Of a stretch of DNA of 64,000 nt, positions 19,498 to 32,100 are shown piece after piece. Made by a program: the position numbers and the translations under genes. The notes beneath the pieces were generated by a model. That model ran no database searches. It was not told the DNA's origin and saw only the letters and a list, made by a program, of their open reading frames with translations. Location of the stretch: NCBI GenBank assembly GCA_000320605.2, contig KB445791.1, positions 2,289,057 to 2,353,056 on the forward strand, written 5' to 3'. The stretch's first letter is position 1; each line of letters begins with the position of its first letter. The stretch comes from Gelatoporia subvermispora B (Eukaryota; Basidiomycota; Agaricomycetes; Polyporales; Gelatoporiaceae).

Positions 19498-21723
19498 CTA
19501 GTTTTCAAACGCAGCGTCATCCACATCCATCTTCTCGATGTCTTCGAGGTCACCAAGCACCTCGACATCATCGTCTAGTCTGGATGTCTTACTCTTTCGT
19601 ACTGCACGCTTTGCTTCTATGTTGGGCTCTTGACGGTTTGTGTCTAGCTCAATAGAACGTAAAGGTGTCGGCGCTCTGATCTCGGGAGTTGGTCCAGAGA
19701 AGTCCTTCCCTGTCATCCGCGATAATGTTTCCATGTCTATAGCACGTCAGGCCATGCTATCTGACGATGAGACAAATCATACACACCATACGGTCGGCGA
19801 TGTGTTAGGCAGTAGGTGATCCTAGCCGAATTTTTCTTATCTTCGGCCTTGAACTTGTTCTTGCAAGCCTTACGATCGCGGCCGGGTAAAACATAGGAGA
19901 TGAGCTCGTAGTTTTCTCCAAACTGAGAAAGCGCCTGAAGGGCCAACGAACTCAGATTGCGACGTTGAGTGGGGACATGCAGAGGGCTTACGTCGTAGAA
20001 GAGTTCCGTTTCTTCAGCACTCCATCTGGACCCACGGAGCTTCTTGCTGTACGTACCGGAATTGACGAATTTCGTCGTGTCGGACTCTTCCACATGCGTG
20101 TAGTTCGTCGTATCCTGCTCCTCGTTTCGATCGACAAACAGTGATTCCTCGTCGATGATAGTTTCCCCGTTCGGGCCGATGCGGACTTGAACGTTGAACC
20201 GACTGGTTGCCAGATTTTGCGTGTAATCAAAGTCATCACCGGCATCGCGGGCTCCCTCGCCCCCAAGGAGGTCTGTGGAAGAGGGTTGAGGTGCAGAACG
20301 TGGAGTAGAGCCGGAGAGGTCATGCGCGGCGCTTGTGATATCAACCTCCAGGTTGTCTTGCGGGACTTCCGCAATGGTTGCCGGGGGTGCGGACTCGTCG
20401 TCGTCCGGATTTCGGCCATACTTCTTGGCTTCCATCGCAGCCTTCATGCGAGCCCGCTTTTCCCTATTTGTAGCTCTCCAAGCAGCATGATTATTGATGA
20501 TTTGGGCGGCTTTGCTGCTGACACGGCCATGACCGGTGTCATTGCACAATGCAGCCATGGTCGTAGCCGTAGGATCGAGCTCAACACCAGGGTCAGCCTC
20601 TGGATCGAAAGGTGGTAAAGAGGGCTGTCGTGTCCGAGACCTCCGTGGGACGGCAGAAGCCCCTCTCCTCGAACCTGCCTCAACAAAGTGCTCCTCGTCT
20701 CCTGGACCCGTTGGCTCGTCAGTGGCTGGCTGTTTCTTTGACCGGCGTTTTCTCGAGCGAGCTTCAGACCCCTCCTGGGACATGTTTGTGTCAGACGGCT
20801 GATCTGCGGACTTCGCCTTGCGTTTGCGAGTCATGTGGGTGTTGCTTCCTTCCGCGCCTTCTCCGTTAACAACGTCAGTCGTCTCTTCAAGAGTATGGCT
20901 GCTATGTGGTGCACGCTCTTCGTCGGGAGTGAGCGTGCTATGCTCGGACTCGAAAACTGATACCGCATGTACGAGGGATTGCAAATCATTTCCATGACCC
21001 TGAGAGGGCTGCATGAGCATCGGGTCAATCTGAGACATATCGAAAGCCGGGGACGAGTGGCTATAGTCGTCGTGACTTGAATGGTTTGCGTTGTGATCTA
21101 CGTCAGGTCCAGGCCTAGCGGAAGCCATTGCTATGGGGAGAGGAGTTGGTGCGGGGCTTGAGGCAACGACAGGGGTCGTAGTATGTCGATGAGACCCGGG
21201 AGGAGGTACAAAAGCTGGTGCGTCTCTCGAAGGAACACGGATTGCATTGCCAGAGTTCGACGAAACAATCACAGGCACACTGGTAGGACCACATGTTCCA
21301 GATCGTATGACCGGAGGACGGAAGACGTCTCTGGACGATGACTGAGAAGATTGAGTTTGTGTGGACATATCTTCCAGCTGCGTAGGTACGTAGCCCAAAG
21401 TGAGAAGCTGACTCGAAGAGGCAGTGACATCTGGAGCGGGCTCTGTGGCCTCCGTAGGGGCCGAAAGTGCTTTTCCTGAGGGGATGGCGGACGGAGGGGG
21501 CATAGAAGACATTGCCCTCTGGGATCCAGTACCTTGTACCAGTGTTGCATTTGGGCTGGGTGCGACGGTGGCATCTGGGGCTACTGAGGCCTGACGACTT
21601 TCTAAGCCGGGACGAGCTCTGGGTTTGGCGATCGGCCTGAAGACCGTGCTCCCTTTTTCTGCAGGCCAGTGAGCAATCAGCCGAGGTGAATCGCACAGAT
21701 GACTCACGGACGCGTGTGGACAT
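19498..21723 (-). CDS. BDP1: Transcription factor TFIIIB subunit Bdp1 (B'')
   Basis: Four exons (21723-21708, 21658-19992, 19934-19787, 19736-19498) encode 689 aa. The first exon is only 16 nt and yields MSTRV, joined to QKGSTVFRPIAKPRARPG, a typical Bdp1 start. Residues about 150-540 are low-complexity and basic/acidic. The extended SANT/Myb domain follows: RGSRWSAEETELFYD, then ALSQFGENYELISYVLPGRD and CKNKFKAEDKKN (about 545-600). Bdp1 joins TBP and Brf1 at Pol III promoters. It is immediately downstream-adjacent to a tRNA gene on the same strand. The C-terminal tail is acidic. Confidence 0.92.
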
Positions 21724-21930
21724 CCTGATCTGCTACTGCGAGGAAGTCCAACAAGAGAGACGCCTACAAACAGTAAAGGAGACAGCTGGAGGCAATATAC
21801 AGTGCTGGTCAAAAACACGGTTCGCGACAGACCTGCACGGGCGCTTCTCGATAGTGGCTGAGATTCGTGTATGATGTGCCTTTGGCCTTGACCGGCTACG
21901 AGATTACCCAGTCAACCTCCCAACCACCCT

Positions 21931-21946
21931 ACGCGTCTCTACGCGT
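21931..21946. promoter_or_regulatory. Two ACGCGT boxes in a divergent promoter
   Basis: ACGCGT at 21931-21936 and 21941-21946, exactly one helical turn apart, in the 250-nt gap shared by BDP1 (minus) and the Swc3-like gene (plus). They lie 28-43 nt upstream of the plus-strand ATG. Confidence 0.45.
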
Positions 21947-21973
21947 ACCACTCCAGGGAGTAAACCCGCTGAA

Positions 21974-23766
21974 ATGCAGAGAACAGTTGAACTTCCGGTA
22001 GGGGCTCACCCAGAATGGGAATTGGACGAAGTCGACGAAGACGGAGAGCAACCTGAATTGCATAGCATCCCTAGAAGGTAAACTTCATCTTTCTGGATCG
22101 AATATAGGGATTTGAGCTATTTTGATAAGTCAAGCACTACATCAGTCGCTTGTACAGTGTGAGTAATGTCATGCTCGTTTGTGATACAGAATATTCATAA
22201 TGTCTCCTCGCAGCACGGAACAAGTGGCTGTCTACAGCCCTCCCTAAGTTCTCAGCGAAGGCTCGTGGTGGAAGACCCGCCGAAGTGGTTCCTCCACCAC
22301 ATACAATTAAGGCACATGGGCGATTTGACGTTGTCATTGGACCACATACTTTCCTGTCCACGGCGTTCTACGAAGTGCATTACATGCCACAATCTCTTGT
22401 TGAGCCTACGCCAAGTACCTCTGTTCCGCCGCATGCTACCATACCAGCGCCGCAGGCATCCTCTAGTACGAGGCCGCCTTCCCAGACGTCCGCCACGCCT
22501 AGCGCACAAAGTACAGCATCTCAGATTCTATCGTCTCTCGGAGTCGACACCTTTGTAACCCCTAACCTCATCGCTCAAGTTAACTCAGCTTCCCGATCGA
22601 ATCCAACTCTTGCGAAATTATTGCAACGAGCTGCAGTGGGACAAGCTTCCACAGACGAACTGAAGACACTTGGACTGCTGATACAATCTCTGTCTACCCT
22701 CCAGAAGGCTGACATCAACACAGCTGCACAGATCGCGTCTGCTGCAACGCAAGCTGTGACCGCGACCCCTTTGCCACCTCGAGACTTCGACATAGTAATC
22801 GAGTTTCATGACAAACCTTCCGAAAAGTTCATCTTTCCGCGCGGGTGCGTCGTCTGTGAACGCGAGGGGCCCGAAGACCCGAGGTGGAGGACGAGGGATG
22901 TTCTCGTTTCTACATGTCTACCATTTCCGTCAACAATAGGCGGCACTGAAGCTCAAGACATTGCGCCTGAAGTTGTCACATTTCGAATATTGAGAATGTA
23001 TCCGGCACTGTGGGATACCTTGCTCTCGTGGACAGGAGGGGAATCGCAGATGAAGGAGAACAAGCGACGCTTGAGAGAGATAGTAAGCGTATCGATATAC
23101 AAAGCAATTCCTCGCTGATATGTGGGTACAGAAAATACCGCCTCGGACATATCTTCAGTATCGGTTGCCTGATGGCCCAATCCTCTCACAAATCGAGGCT
23201 GTAAGCGCTCACTTCTCTGCTGAACTCAGTGAGATTGAACGTACATGCTGTATAGGCCCTGACGCAGCATAGTACAAAACCAGTCATGCCAGCTAACGCT
23301 GACAAGGTTAAAGCGAAGCGGAAAGCTCCGCCGCGCAAGACCGCACTTCCCGGTGATGATATGATCGCCGCTCCTGAGGTGACCCCCAAAAAACGACGAC
23401 AAACCACAAAAGTCAAGCCAATGAATCATCCGCCCCGCATCGCCTGCCACGTCTGTGGCCGCACCGACGTACCTCTGATGATGGGCGGTCGTGAGTAACA
23501 CATTGTCTTCGCCTCATCCCACTATTGAGATCCCTTACACAGGTTATTGCCGTGAATGTATAGACGCTGGCAAAGCAGTGGCCGCCATTCCCCAGGTGCC
23601 CTCAGTACCTGTCGCTGCTCCCTCACATACATCACAGCCCGCCCCTGACGAAGTTCCTCAACCTGTATCGCGTTCTCCAGTTCGACCTCCTTCGACTCAC
23701 CCCTTAGCACATCCGACATTCATACCTTACCCACCTGTACTACCTCCGCAAGAATCACAGCAATAG
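21974..23766 (+). CDS. Swc3-like protein (SWR1 chromatin-remodelling complex subunit)
   Basis: Six exons (21974-22077, 22130-22158, 22214-23082, 23132-23200, 23256-23490, 23543-23766) give 509 aa. The N-terminal block has RFDVVIGPHTFLS. Then come a helical segment (NPTLAKLLQRAAVGQA, about residue 155) and an alpha-beta block with DFDIVIEFHDKPSEKFIFP. In order and spacing these resemble segments of yeast Swc3, which is in the SWR1 complex that deposits H2A.Z; the match is from memory and moderate. A C-terminal CHVC...YCREC pair suggests a zinc site not known in yeast Swc3. A basic patch (KAKRKAPPRK) and a Pro-rich tail fit a nuclear protein. Confidence 0.55.
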
Positions 23767-23888
23767 GTTATGATGGGATAGTACGGACTCAGCCTGTTGG
23801 CATCGTAGAATAAATTGTACATGTACAAGTATCGGACGTCATGATTATACTACTACAGAATTCCACATCCCAAGCCTTAGAGTGAACG

Positions 23889-26800
23889 CTAGTTAACAAT
23901 CCTCACAGTCCATCCCATCCACCAGATAACAACGCCCCATTGCGCCAAAAGAATGCAGCATTCGAAGAGAACAGCACACCACTGCACGAGCAGCACGACG
24001 AGATAGAGAGGGAAACAGATCCACCATAGACCGGAATGGCTGATGAAAGGTAAATGGCAGTGCAAGGTAGAAACGATCGCCGCGCGGATTTGCAGAGTCG
24101 TCACGCCAAATGTGAGGAGGTAGAGACAAACGATGCCTACCCAATGACGTAGCGATCGTCTTGGGAAGTTCTTGATGGGGTATCTCTTGGGTTCTCCAGT
24201 GAACTCGTTCCGGTACCAAGGGATTATAAGGAAATCTTGTACGTCTTCGCCAATGACCTTTCCGTAATTTCTCCAGAAGGGCGTTACAGTATCAAGTAGG
24301 AGTGTTAGCGCGTCCAGACCAATGTCCCACAACTGTTGGTAATGATTTCTATAACTTTCCTCCAGAGCCGCAATCTGGGACAGCTTTTTGCAGTGTCAGT
24401 ATAACGTCAGCCGCGTACATGGATGCATCATAAGGTACTTACCTCGGGGTATACTAATGAGGTATGAGACATAGTATCCTTGTACTCCTTCTTCGTTAGC
24501 GTATGGACTTGCTTGACCTTTGTCAACGTCTCCATAGTCCTTTCAGCTTGAGACGTGAGAAGATTCCGATGGGCCTCCAAGTCCTTGAGGGAGTTTGCTA
24601 GAGAGTCGATTGGGTCACGAAATACACTGCCAGAGATGGGAAGGATGCCGTCTTCGTCCCCAAGAGAATCGATGAATTGGCGGAGAATATCTTGTTGGCG
24701 TTGTACACGAGAGTGAATGTCTTCGACTGCTTGCCATCCGTTGAGTCGGCGTGTGCTGTTCGTGACAGCAGCAGGGTCGTGATTGAACGCATCCAAAACA
24801 TCTGATGGGATTTTTTCGAAGGGTATCTCGAGAGCTTCGGAAAGGCTGGTTTGAGTAGCATCGAACTCCTTCATGCTCAAACCTACGCGTTGCAGAATTT
24901 GGCGCATACGCTGATTCTGATATCTCGCGTCTTCAAGAAATCTGTGTACAAGTCGTCAGCTAATTGATCATATTCACATGATACCGGGAACACGTACTGA
25001 GATTTGCGCTCATATTCCTTACGCAACTGCTCCTCATCCACTGGGTCCTCTTGAGCGTCTCGGACTTTCATGCCGGCGCGACTTGTCGACGGCAGGGAAA
25101 TACGTACTCTCCTGGGAGAAAGTTCCGGTTGAAGGGGGGCGGATGTTCACCTTGGTTTTCGGGAAAGGCTATAGGCCTCGGTGTGGTGACGCTCATACTG
25201 GTGGGCAGGGCAGTATCATCAGGAGACTGGTGTTGAGCGGGTGGTCGAATGGTCTCTGATCCGTGAAAGTCAAGGACCGGCATCACTAGCGGGGCTTCTT
25301 CGTCTGCATCCGTTCCATCGCGCGAGCGCATCGGAGAGCTCGGCGGGCCCTTTCTGGATCTAGACCTGTACAGTCGTATGTGATCATCCTCAGATAGGCT
25401 ACGCTCGGATAGTGAATTTCGAGCAGACGACAAAGCATCGTCGCTGCCGTTTGCTTTCCTTCGGATACGGCGGGCAAAGTCTCGCAGGTGAAGCCGACTG
25501 CTAGTCGGAGATGTACTGTTTATCATGCTATGTATGGAGCCGGAGGCCGAATCTGCACCAGCTGGAAGGGAGTGCCTCCACCGTCGGATGAAGCCATCAT
25601 TTCCTGGTCTCATATCTCCATCAATGGAACCCCTCCCAGATTCCACTGTCGGCTCGAAAGAGACTTGCGCATCATATGACATGTGTTTCCTGGCAAATGA
25701 TGGCTCAAGAGACTGTCGAGGAGGCGTCCATGACCACGAGCCGCTCGACGGAGACTTCGTCGTTTCCGGGTAGGATAGGGTGGCTGGAGAGGATTTCGGT
25801 GCGATCTCGTCCTCCGGGATTGTGTCCATGGTTTGCGGGCCGAAGTGCGCTTTGTAATACTCTTCGATGACAAGCGCAGAAAGAAACCATTGAGAACGGC
25901 GTATAGCGCGATTCGGCTTGTCCAAGATATGCTTCAGCCACGTCAGAGGTTCGGCGCGGTCCAACGTTGCCCTAGTCGTCGCATCCAGCTGGTTATACCA
26001 ACGAGCGACAGCCAGTATATTGATCGGACCTTGTTTTTGAGCAGTCCTTGGCACAGTCATGAGAGTGCGATATCGCCTTTCAAGTTGGTCGGCGGTGATA
26101 GAAACCTTCCGCATGGTATGAGGCTTTGCTCTGGACTTTATCCTTGAGATCTTGTCTAGATACAGAAGTATGAGGAAGAGTATGGCGAAAGAAATTTCTA
26201 GCGCTGACCCGCATACAGAGAGTCTTGCTTTTCCACAACAGTCCGACTTGTCGAGTGTGAATGCTTGCTCTTATGTCTCCGCTTCGTGACGGACAGTGTC
26301 CATTTCTTATCAGACTTGTCCTCCTCGGATGTTGAGCCGGTCCAGTCCAAGGTGGCACCACCGTTCGAGGATGACGGTACCGGGTGTAATGGTATTGTTC
26401 CAACAGATGGGCTGAAGTCGACTTCAGACTCAAGACTCTGATCTTCCGACGCGCCGACAGAAGGGTGCTCAGAGCCTTGTCCTGCAGGCGAAGTGAAGTT
26501 CAAGGGTGCAGGGATGTCGAAATTCAGCTCCGGCGGCGCCGCCTTAGATGCTCTCGACTGCTTGCCCTTCAAACGAGCTTCACGTCTTGCCTTGAGCTTC
26601 AGAGCGCGCTGGACATCTTCTAGGATTCTAGGATCTAGATAACACAGGTTATGTCAATTGAGCACCGGATGCTGAACACCATCCAACTCGCCTTCATGAG
26701 CTGGAGAGCGAGTGAGCCAAATTAATTACGGAGAATGTGCACGTCTACTCACAGAGATCATATTCATCAGAGAAGGCGGTCAGCATTGGAACACCTGCTG

Positions 26801-27191
26801 TGCCTTCCGACAAGGGAGCAGTCGTGAAGTTCCTAGCTTGCTTGAAGCGTGGACTAGTTGAAGGTCGATTTGACGATGGTCCTAGAGCATCTCCGTCTGG
26901 CTCCTGTGCATGGGGTGAATCTACAAACGCCGCATCTAACGACAAGACCCGCCGGCGAGGATCAGTTGACCTTGCTGACGGCAGGTCAGTCGCTGACATA
27001 GGAGACTTGCGGAGGATGGATGGCGGTCTTTGACTGGTTCCAACATTGGTTGGTGCATTTTCTTCCACGGAACTTGACAGAGGGTCTGCGGAGGATAAGC
27101 GGACCGCAGGACGTCGTGTGGGCGATGCTTGGGTGGAGGGAAAGAGTGTAGAAAGAGCACCATTTGGATTCGAAGGGCCAGCCTCGGCCAT
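23889..27191 (-). CDS. Conserved basidiomycete helical/membrane protein of unknown function
   Basis: Six exons (27191-26753, 26634-26209, 26155-25151, 25064-24998, 24941-24443, 24374-23889) give 973 aa. Residues 1-290 are disordered. Residues 290-380 form a compact helical block (VSITADQLERRYRTLM, ARWYNQLD). A Ser-rich linker follows. Residues about 620-820 are long amphipathic helices (LRKEYERKSQ, EDARYQNQRMRQIL, EEYKDTMSH-like heptads) of BAR or coiled-coil type. The C-terminus has at least two hydrophobic segments (HWVGIVCLYLLTFGVTTLQI and WICFPLYLVVLLVQW). The pairing of a BAR-like helical region with membrane anchors suggests a membrane-shaping or contact-site protein; that is inference. 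The exon 3/4 junction is chosen by phase and is the weakest. Confidence 0.7.
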
Positions 27192-27815
27192 GCACGTCTG
27201 ACAGTGGAAAGAGAAAGACAATGCACCCCTTGGCGAATAGATGAGATTGAGAAGAGGTCACTAGAAAAGTGTCGACGGATAGTGCATTCCAACGCGGCGG
27301 TAGTCCAATACTGATACTAACCAGTAACTCGCTCGATTCAGCAAAGCCCATCCAGCGCGACACAGCAGAATGCAGCACGTGTTTATCTCGCTAGGCGTCC
27401 CTGTGGCGTACGTCTTCCGTATGCACCGCTGATCTTACCGACGAAGGCACATCCTTGGTACTCATCAGGTGTAGACAAATTCCTCTCGAATCACGTCTCC
27501 TACTATCACTTATCTTGAGTTCACCCGTGTCGTGCGAAGTTAAACTATTCCTGGATGAACGGCAAACATACATGGGGTAGTGACAATATATGATCGGGCT
27601 ATTCAACTACGTAGGTCCCCACCGCAGCTCACATCTCACGGCAGCTCATTTGAGTCGCCGAAGCGCGAAGGTCGATCTAACGAAGGATGCGTAACTCGTA
27701 TCAGTCTTCGCTGCAGGACAACACAGGTACAGTGTCAGACCTCTCGCCGCACGTCATCACATTCTGCTTCAACAAAAGCAGTCCACCAGCTGACGACGCT
27801 GATCACAGAGCCTAC
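27192..27815. other. Intergenic between SURF1 and the membrane-protein gene
   Basis: A 624-nt gap between two minus-strand genes. No gene or repeat seen. Confidence 0.5.
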
Positions 27816-28867
27816 TCAACGGGGCATCGCATTCCGTGCACGTCGTCGAGCAAGGACTAATCGGATGAGCATGACCGCGGTGAATGCAGATAAAGAATAC
27901 CTGGCAAACTTGAGCATTCCAGACAATCCGAATGTTACCAGGACCTACCACGTCACAACATACGAAGCATGTGAATTCCGAATGTCTACGGCAGGTATCC
28001 GCCCTATCGGGATGCCGCGAGCTAGCCGATATGATGCATCTCCAGAATGCCCTTCTGTAACATGTGTAATTCGAGTGAGCGGGGCTCCGCATATTGGCCT
28101 TTGTCGAACACACCAAAGATCTCTTCGACGAAAACTGGCTGAACATCGGCTGGCTGGCCACCCGCGAAGTCGCACATCGCATCAACGTCCGCCCAGTGCC
28201 ACTCTCCCTTCTCTGGTACATTGTCGGGGGTGAACATATTTCTCGGAGGGCTTGTGCGAAGCATTCCGTAAACCTCTACTTCACGATCTTCCTGATGTCG
28301 GAGTGCCATATCAACGTGTTCTGCAGAGATAAAACCACGGTCGACAAGCACAGTTGAACCGTTCGATCGTTTCAGAGGAAGGACCAGGTGATATCCTGGC
28401 GTGCCGTCCCTGACTCGCGGTCCTAGCAGTATAGCATGCTCCACATCCCAGCGTCCTATGAGTCGGACTTTCCGGTAGACAAACTCAGGGATCGCTGCAA
28501 GACTTCATTGTACGGGAGTACAAGTTAGAGCTGTCCTTCAACCATTCACAGTGGGGTCGTACTTGACATGTCTTGGGAGCTGTATAGGCTCCCGCTCCAT
28601 TTTCTCTTGCAGCTCGTCAATAAGAGCCACCTTCCATTTGAGGCGCTTGACTTGCCATGTTCCCAGTGCAAATGTGAAGATGGGGATGAAGCCAGCTAGA
28701 ATAACTGCGGGAGTGATGAATCGTTCTCTCTTGGCTCTATACACAGGACCTGTGTTTGTCGAGCTCGTCGTTTCGGAACGCGTGAACCCGGAGCGGTGCG
28801 ATTTGGAGGGTCGCCAAGACCTTAGCGGCACACTTCTCGCGACAGCAGAGCGAAAGATAGAAAACAT
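27816..28867 (-). CDS. Cytochrome c oxidase assembly factor Surf1/Shy1
   Basis: Four exons (28867-28543, 28494-28114, 28054-27949, 27900-27816) give 298 aa. An Arg/Ser-rich N-terminus lacking acids is a mitochondrial presequence. TM1 (PAVILAGFIPIFTFALGTWQ, about 53-72) runs into the Surf1 signature GTWQVKRLKWK. GTPGYHLVLPL, VDRGFIS, and RNSHASYVVTWYSLSAFT leading into TM2 are the other family hallmarks. It acts in the inner mitochondrial membrane in Cox1 maturation. Donor gttgaag of intron 1 was chosen by phase because it restores NAIPEFVYRKVRL. SURF1 is divergent from SLA2 with 317 nt between start codons. Confidence 0.95.
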
Positions 28868-29184
28868 AGTAGGAATGAATGACTATCAGAGGAACATGAG
28901 AGATGGCAAGTTTTGACTTGAGCAGCCACCGCAAGGTGAACTGGATCGACGGAATCGATTCTGGCGCTCGAAGTTGCGCCTGGCGCTAAACATTGCTAGA
29001 CGCTGCGGAGACCAGCAACGGAAAGTGTCACGTTCACTCGGCTACTCACCTGCGACGCCGGGACCGCAGTACCCAGCCTTTCATCCTCGACTCCCAATAC
29101 CCCTAGCCTGAATTCGTGCGCTCTGTGTCGACAAGTCAGTATTACTTAGTTTCTGTAATTCGCGAGAGCTCATGATCGCATAGC
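28868..29184. other. Divergent promoter SURF1/SLA2
   Basis: 317 nt serve both genes. No TATA word or strong motif stands out. Confidence 0.5.
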
Positions 29185-32100
29185 ATGAGCCAACGCGGAC
29201 GTCAGGCCGCGTACGACATAGATGGTGACGAGGTGCATTACCCAACACGGCCGGTAGACAAGGAGAAGGCAGAGGCAGAACTTGTGGTGAACATCAAGAA
29301 GGCGACAAACCCAGACGAGACGGCGCCCAAGCAGAAACATGTCCGAAGTATGCTCGTGACGTTTCGGTCGCGCATGAACATATGCTGAACCTCGTGGTCT
29401 CGTAGAGTGCATTGTATACACGTGGGACTATCATTCCTCAATATCGTTCTGGACCGGGCTCCGAGTGCAGCCTATATTGGCTGATGAGGTCCAGACATTC
29501 AAGGCCTTGATTACAGTGCATAAGGTGTTACAAGAAGGACACCCAGTGGTACGTACCTGCTGCGCGACACGCCTCCATACCCGCACTCCTGAACTTACAG
29601 TACAACGAGTAGACCATCAAGGAAGCACATGGCCAGACGGGATGGTTAGAAACGTGCGCACGAACGGTTGGGCATGAGACAGCGCGAGGTGAGAGAGGTG
29701 TGGCGATGCAAGCCCCAGGCATAGAACTAACCTGCGCCGCAGGCTATGGACCATTGATTCGTACTTACGTACAGTTCCTCCTCGCAAAACTGCGCTTCCA
29801 CCGACTCCGTCCAGAATTCAATGGCCTTTTCGAATATGAAGAGTACGTTACGTTGAAAGGCATCGACGATCCGAACGAAGGGTGAGTGATAATGGCACAC
29901 AGCGTCGTACAAGAACATTGATATGAAATTTGTGGCAGCTACGAGACAATATCAGATCTTATGGGTCTCCAGGATCAGATCGACTCCTTTCAGAGGATGA
30001 TCTTTGCCCACTTCCGCCACTCTGCAAGTAACGAATGCCGCATCTCTGCGCTCGTACCTCTTGTGAAGGAGAGTTGGGGTATCTACCGATTCATCACCAG
30101 CATGCTGAGAGCTATGCACCGAAGTATGTCCCAACGCTGAGGATCACCGAGTAACCAGCTGAAGCGCAGCCCAAAGGAACGAACGACACTGATGCGTTGG
30201 AACCGTTACGCCAGCGGTATAGTGCTCAGCATTATGCGTTGCGCAAGTTCTACTACGAGTGCTCCAACTTGAAGTACCTGACGGGTCTGATCAATGTCCC
30301 GAAGCTCGGCCAGGCAAGTTCGATTCGATCCTGTCGCATCAATTACCATATCTAACGAATCTGCTGCCCAGGAACCCCCGAACCTACTGGATAATGGTAC
30401 AGCGCCTGATCTCCCCGCCAGGCCGACTACCACGACAATCAAGACACCGCCTCCTGCCACTCCTCAACCTGATGCTGCTGCCATTAACGAGCAAGCGCGT
30501 TTGCTCAAACAGTACGAAGATCAGCAAGCTGCTCTCCTCGCAGCGCGGGACGCTGAGGAGCGCAGGCGCCTAGAGCTGGAAGAGCAGCAACGCCGTGAAT
30601 TTGAACAGAGGCAAGCTGAACAAGCGGAGCGAGAGAGGCTCGCGCAAGAGCAGTTGCAGCAGCAGCAGATGATGCAGTACAACAACATGGCGGCTGCTCA
30701 GGTTGCGCAGCAGGTTCATGAGTTGGAGCGGGAACTGCTCGCTATGCGAGGCCAATACGAGCGTGATCAGCTCATGCTAGAGCAGTATGACCGAGTGAGT
30801 GATCGTAGATGTATCCCGTCATTGATGATGACTGACGATGTCATAGAGGGTCAAAGCACTTGAGGGCGAGCTCAGCAGTGTCACTGCCAACATCGGCTCG
30901 CAGTTGATGTCCAAAGACGACCTCATCAAGCAGTTACAAGATCAAGTGACACTTTGGCGCAACAAGTACGAGGCCCTGGCTAAGTTGTACAGTCAACTCC
31001 GTACCGAGCACCTAGATATGCTGGCCAAGTTCAAGCAGATGCAGCTCAAGGCGAATTCGGCTCAGGAGGCGATCGATCGCATGGAGAGGATGGAACGTGA
31101 TCTCAAGGCGAAGAACCTGGAGCTGGCTGACATGATCCGCGAACGCGATCGAGCACGATTTGACTTGGATCGCCAGAAGGCTAGCCACAAGGACGAAATG
31201 GATCGCCTGCGGCGTGAAATCAACTATGCGAATGAACGGGCGGAAGATGCATCGCGCTCGAAGAGTTCTGAGGTCTCCACCGTTTTGTCCAAGTATAACA
31301 GGCAGCTGTCTGAGCTCGAGGATTCTCTAAGGGTACGTCTTGAGTTGCTGCACTCCGGGTGTGTTTTATGACCATCTTGTACAGGCCAAGCAGCTGCAAA
31401 TTGATGACCTTCTGTCTAAATTGGACAATGCCTCGGCGGACATGGAGCGTCTACGTGAGGAGAAAGACCAGGAGATCGCAATTCTTCAGGAGGGTATGGA
31501 CTCCACGATCCAGCAGCTGCACGAATCTCAGCAGGTAAGGTCTAGGGATGTAACGCACTGCCGAACTAGCTGACGTTCCTACAGACGCAAGGCATCTCTG
31601 AAGAGGCAACCAATGCCCAGATTGATACCCTCATATTGGACAACAGAAAGAAACTTAACCAGATCATTGGTATGTCCTTCATAGCCTGAACTTAGCGTCT
31701 ATTCTGACCAGGGCTGGCGTAGACTCGATTCTCCAGGCATGTGTCCAGAAGGTTGATGAAGCTATCTACGAGCTGGAATCTCCTGCCCAAGCTGGTAATC
31801 TGAACTCGACTCCGGAATACACACTTTCCATGATTGAGAAGGCTAGCAACAACGCCACCGAGTTTGCCACCGTCTTCAACTTATATCTTGGCGGGGAAGT
31901 CGGCGGCGACCATGTGGACGTTATTAAGGGCGCAAACGAGCTCGCTCAGTCATTGGCGGACGTCTTGGTCAACACCAAGGGCATCACACGTCTTGTGAGC
32001 GAGGATGAATCAGACAAGCTGATCAACGTCGCCAAGACCGCCGGCGACGTCGGCTTGCGGGCCTTCCTCAATCTGCAATCGTACAAGCTTGACCTTCTCG

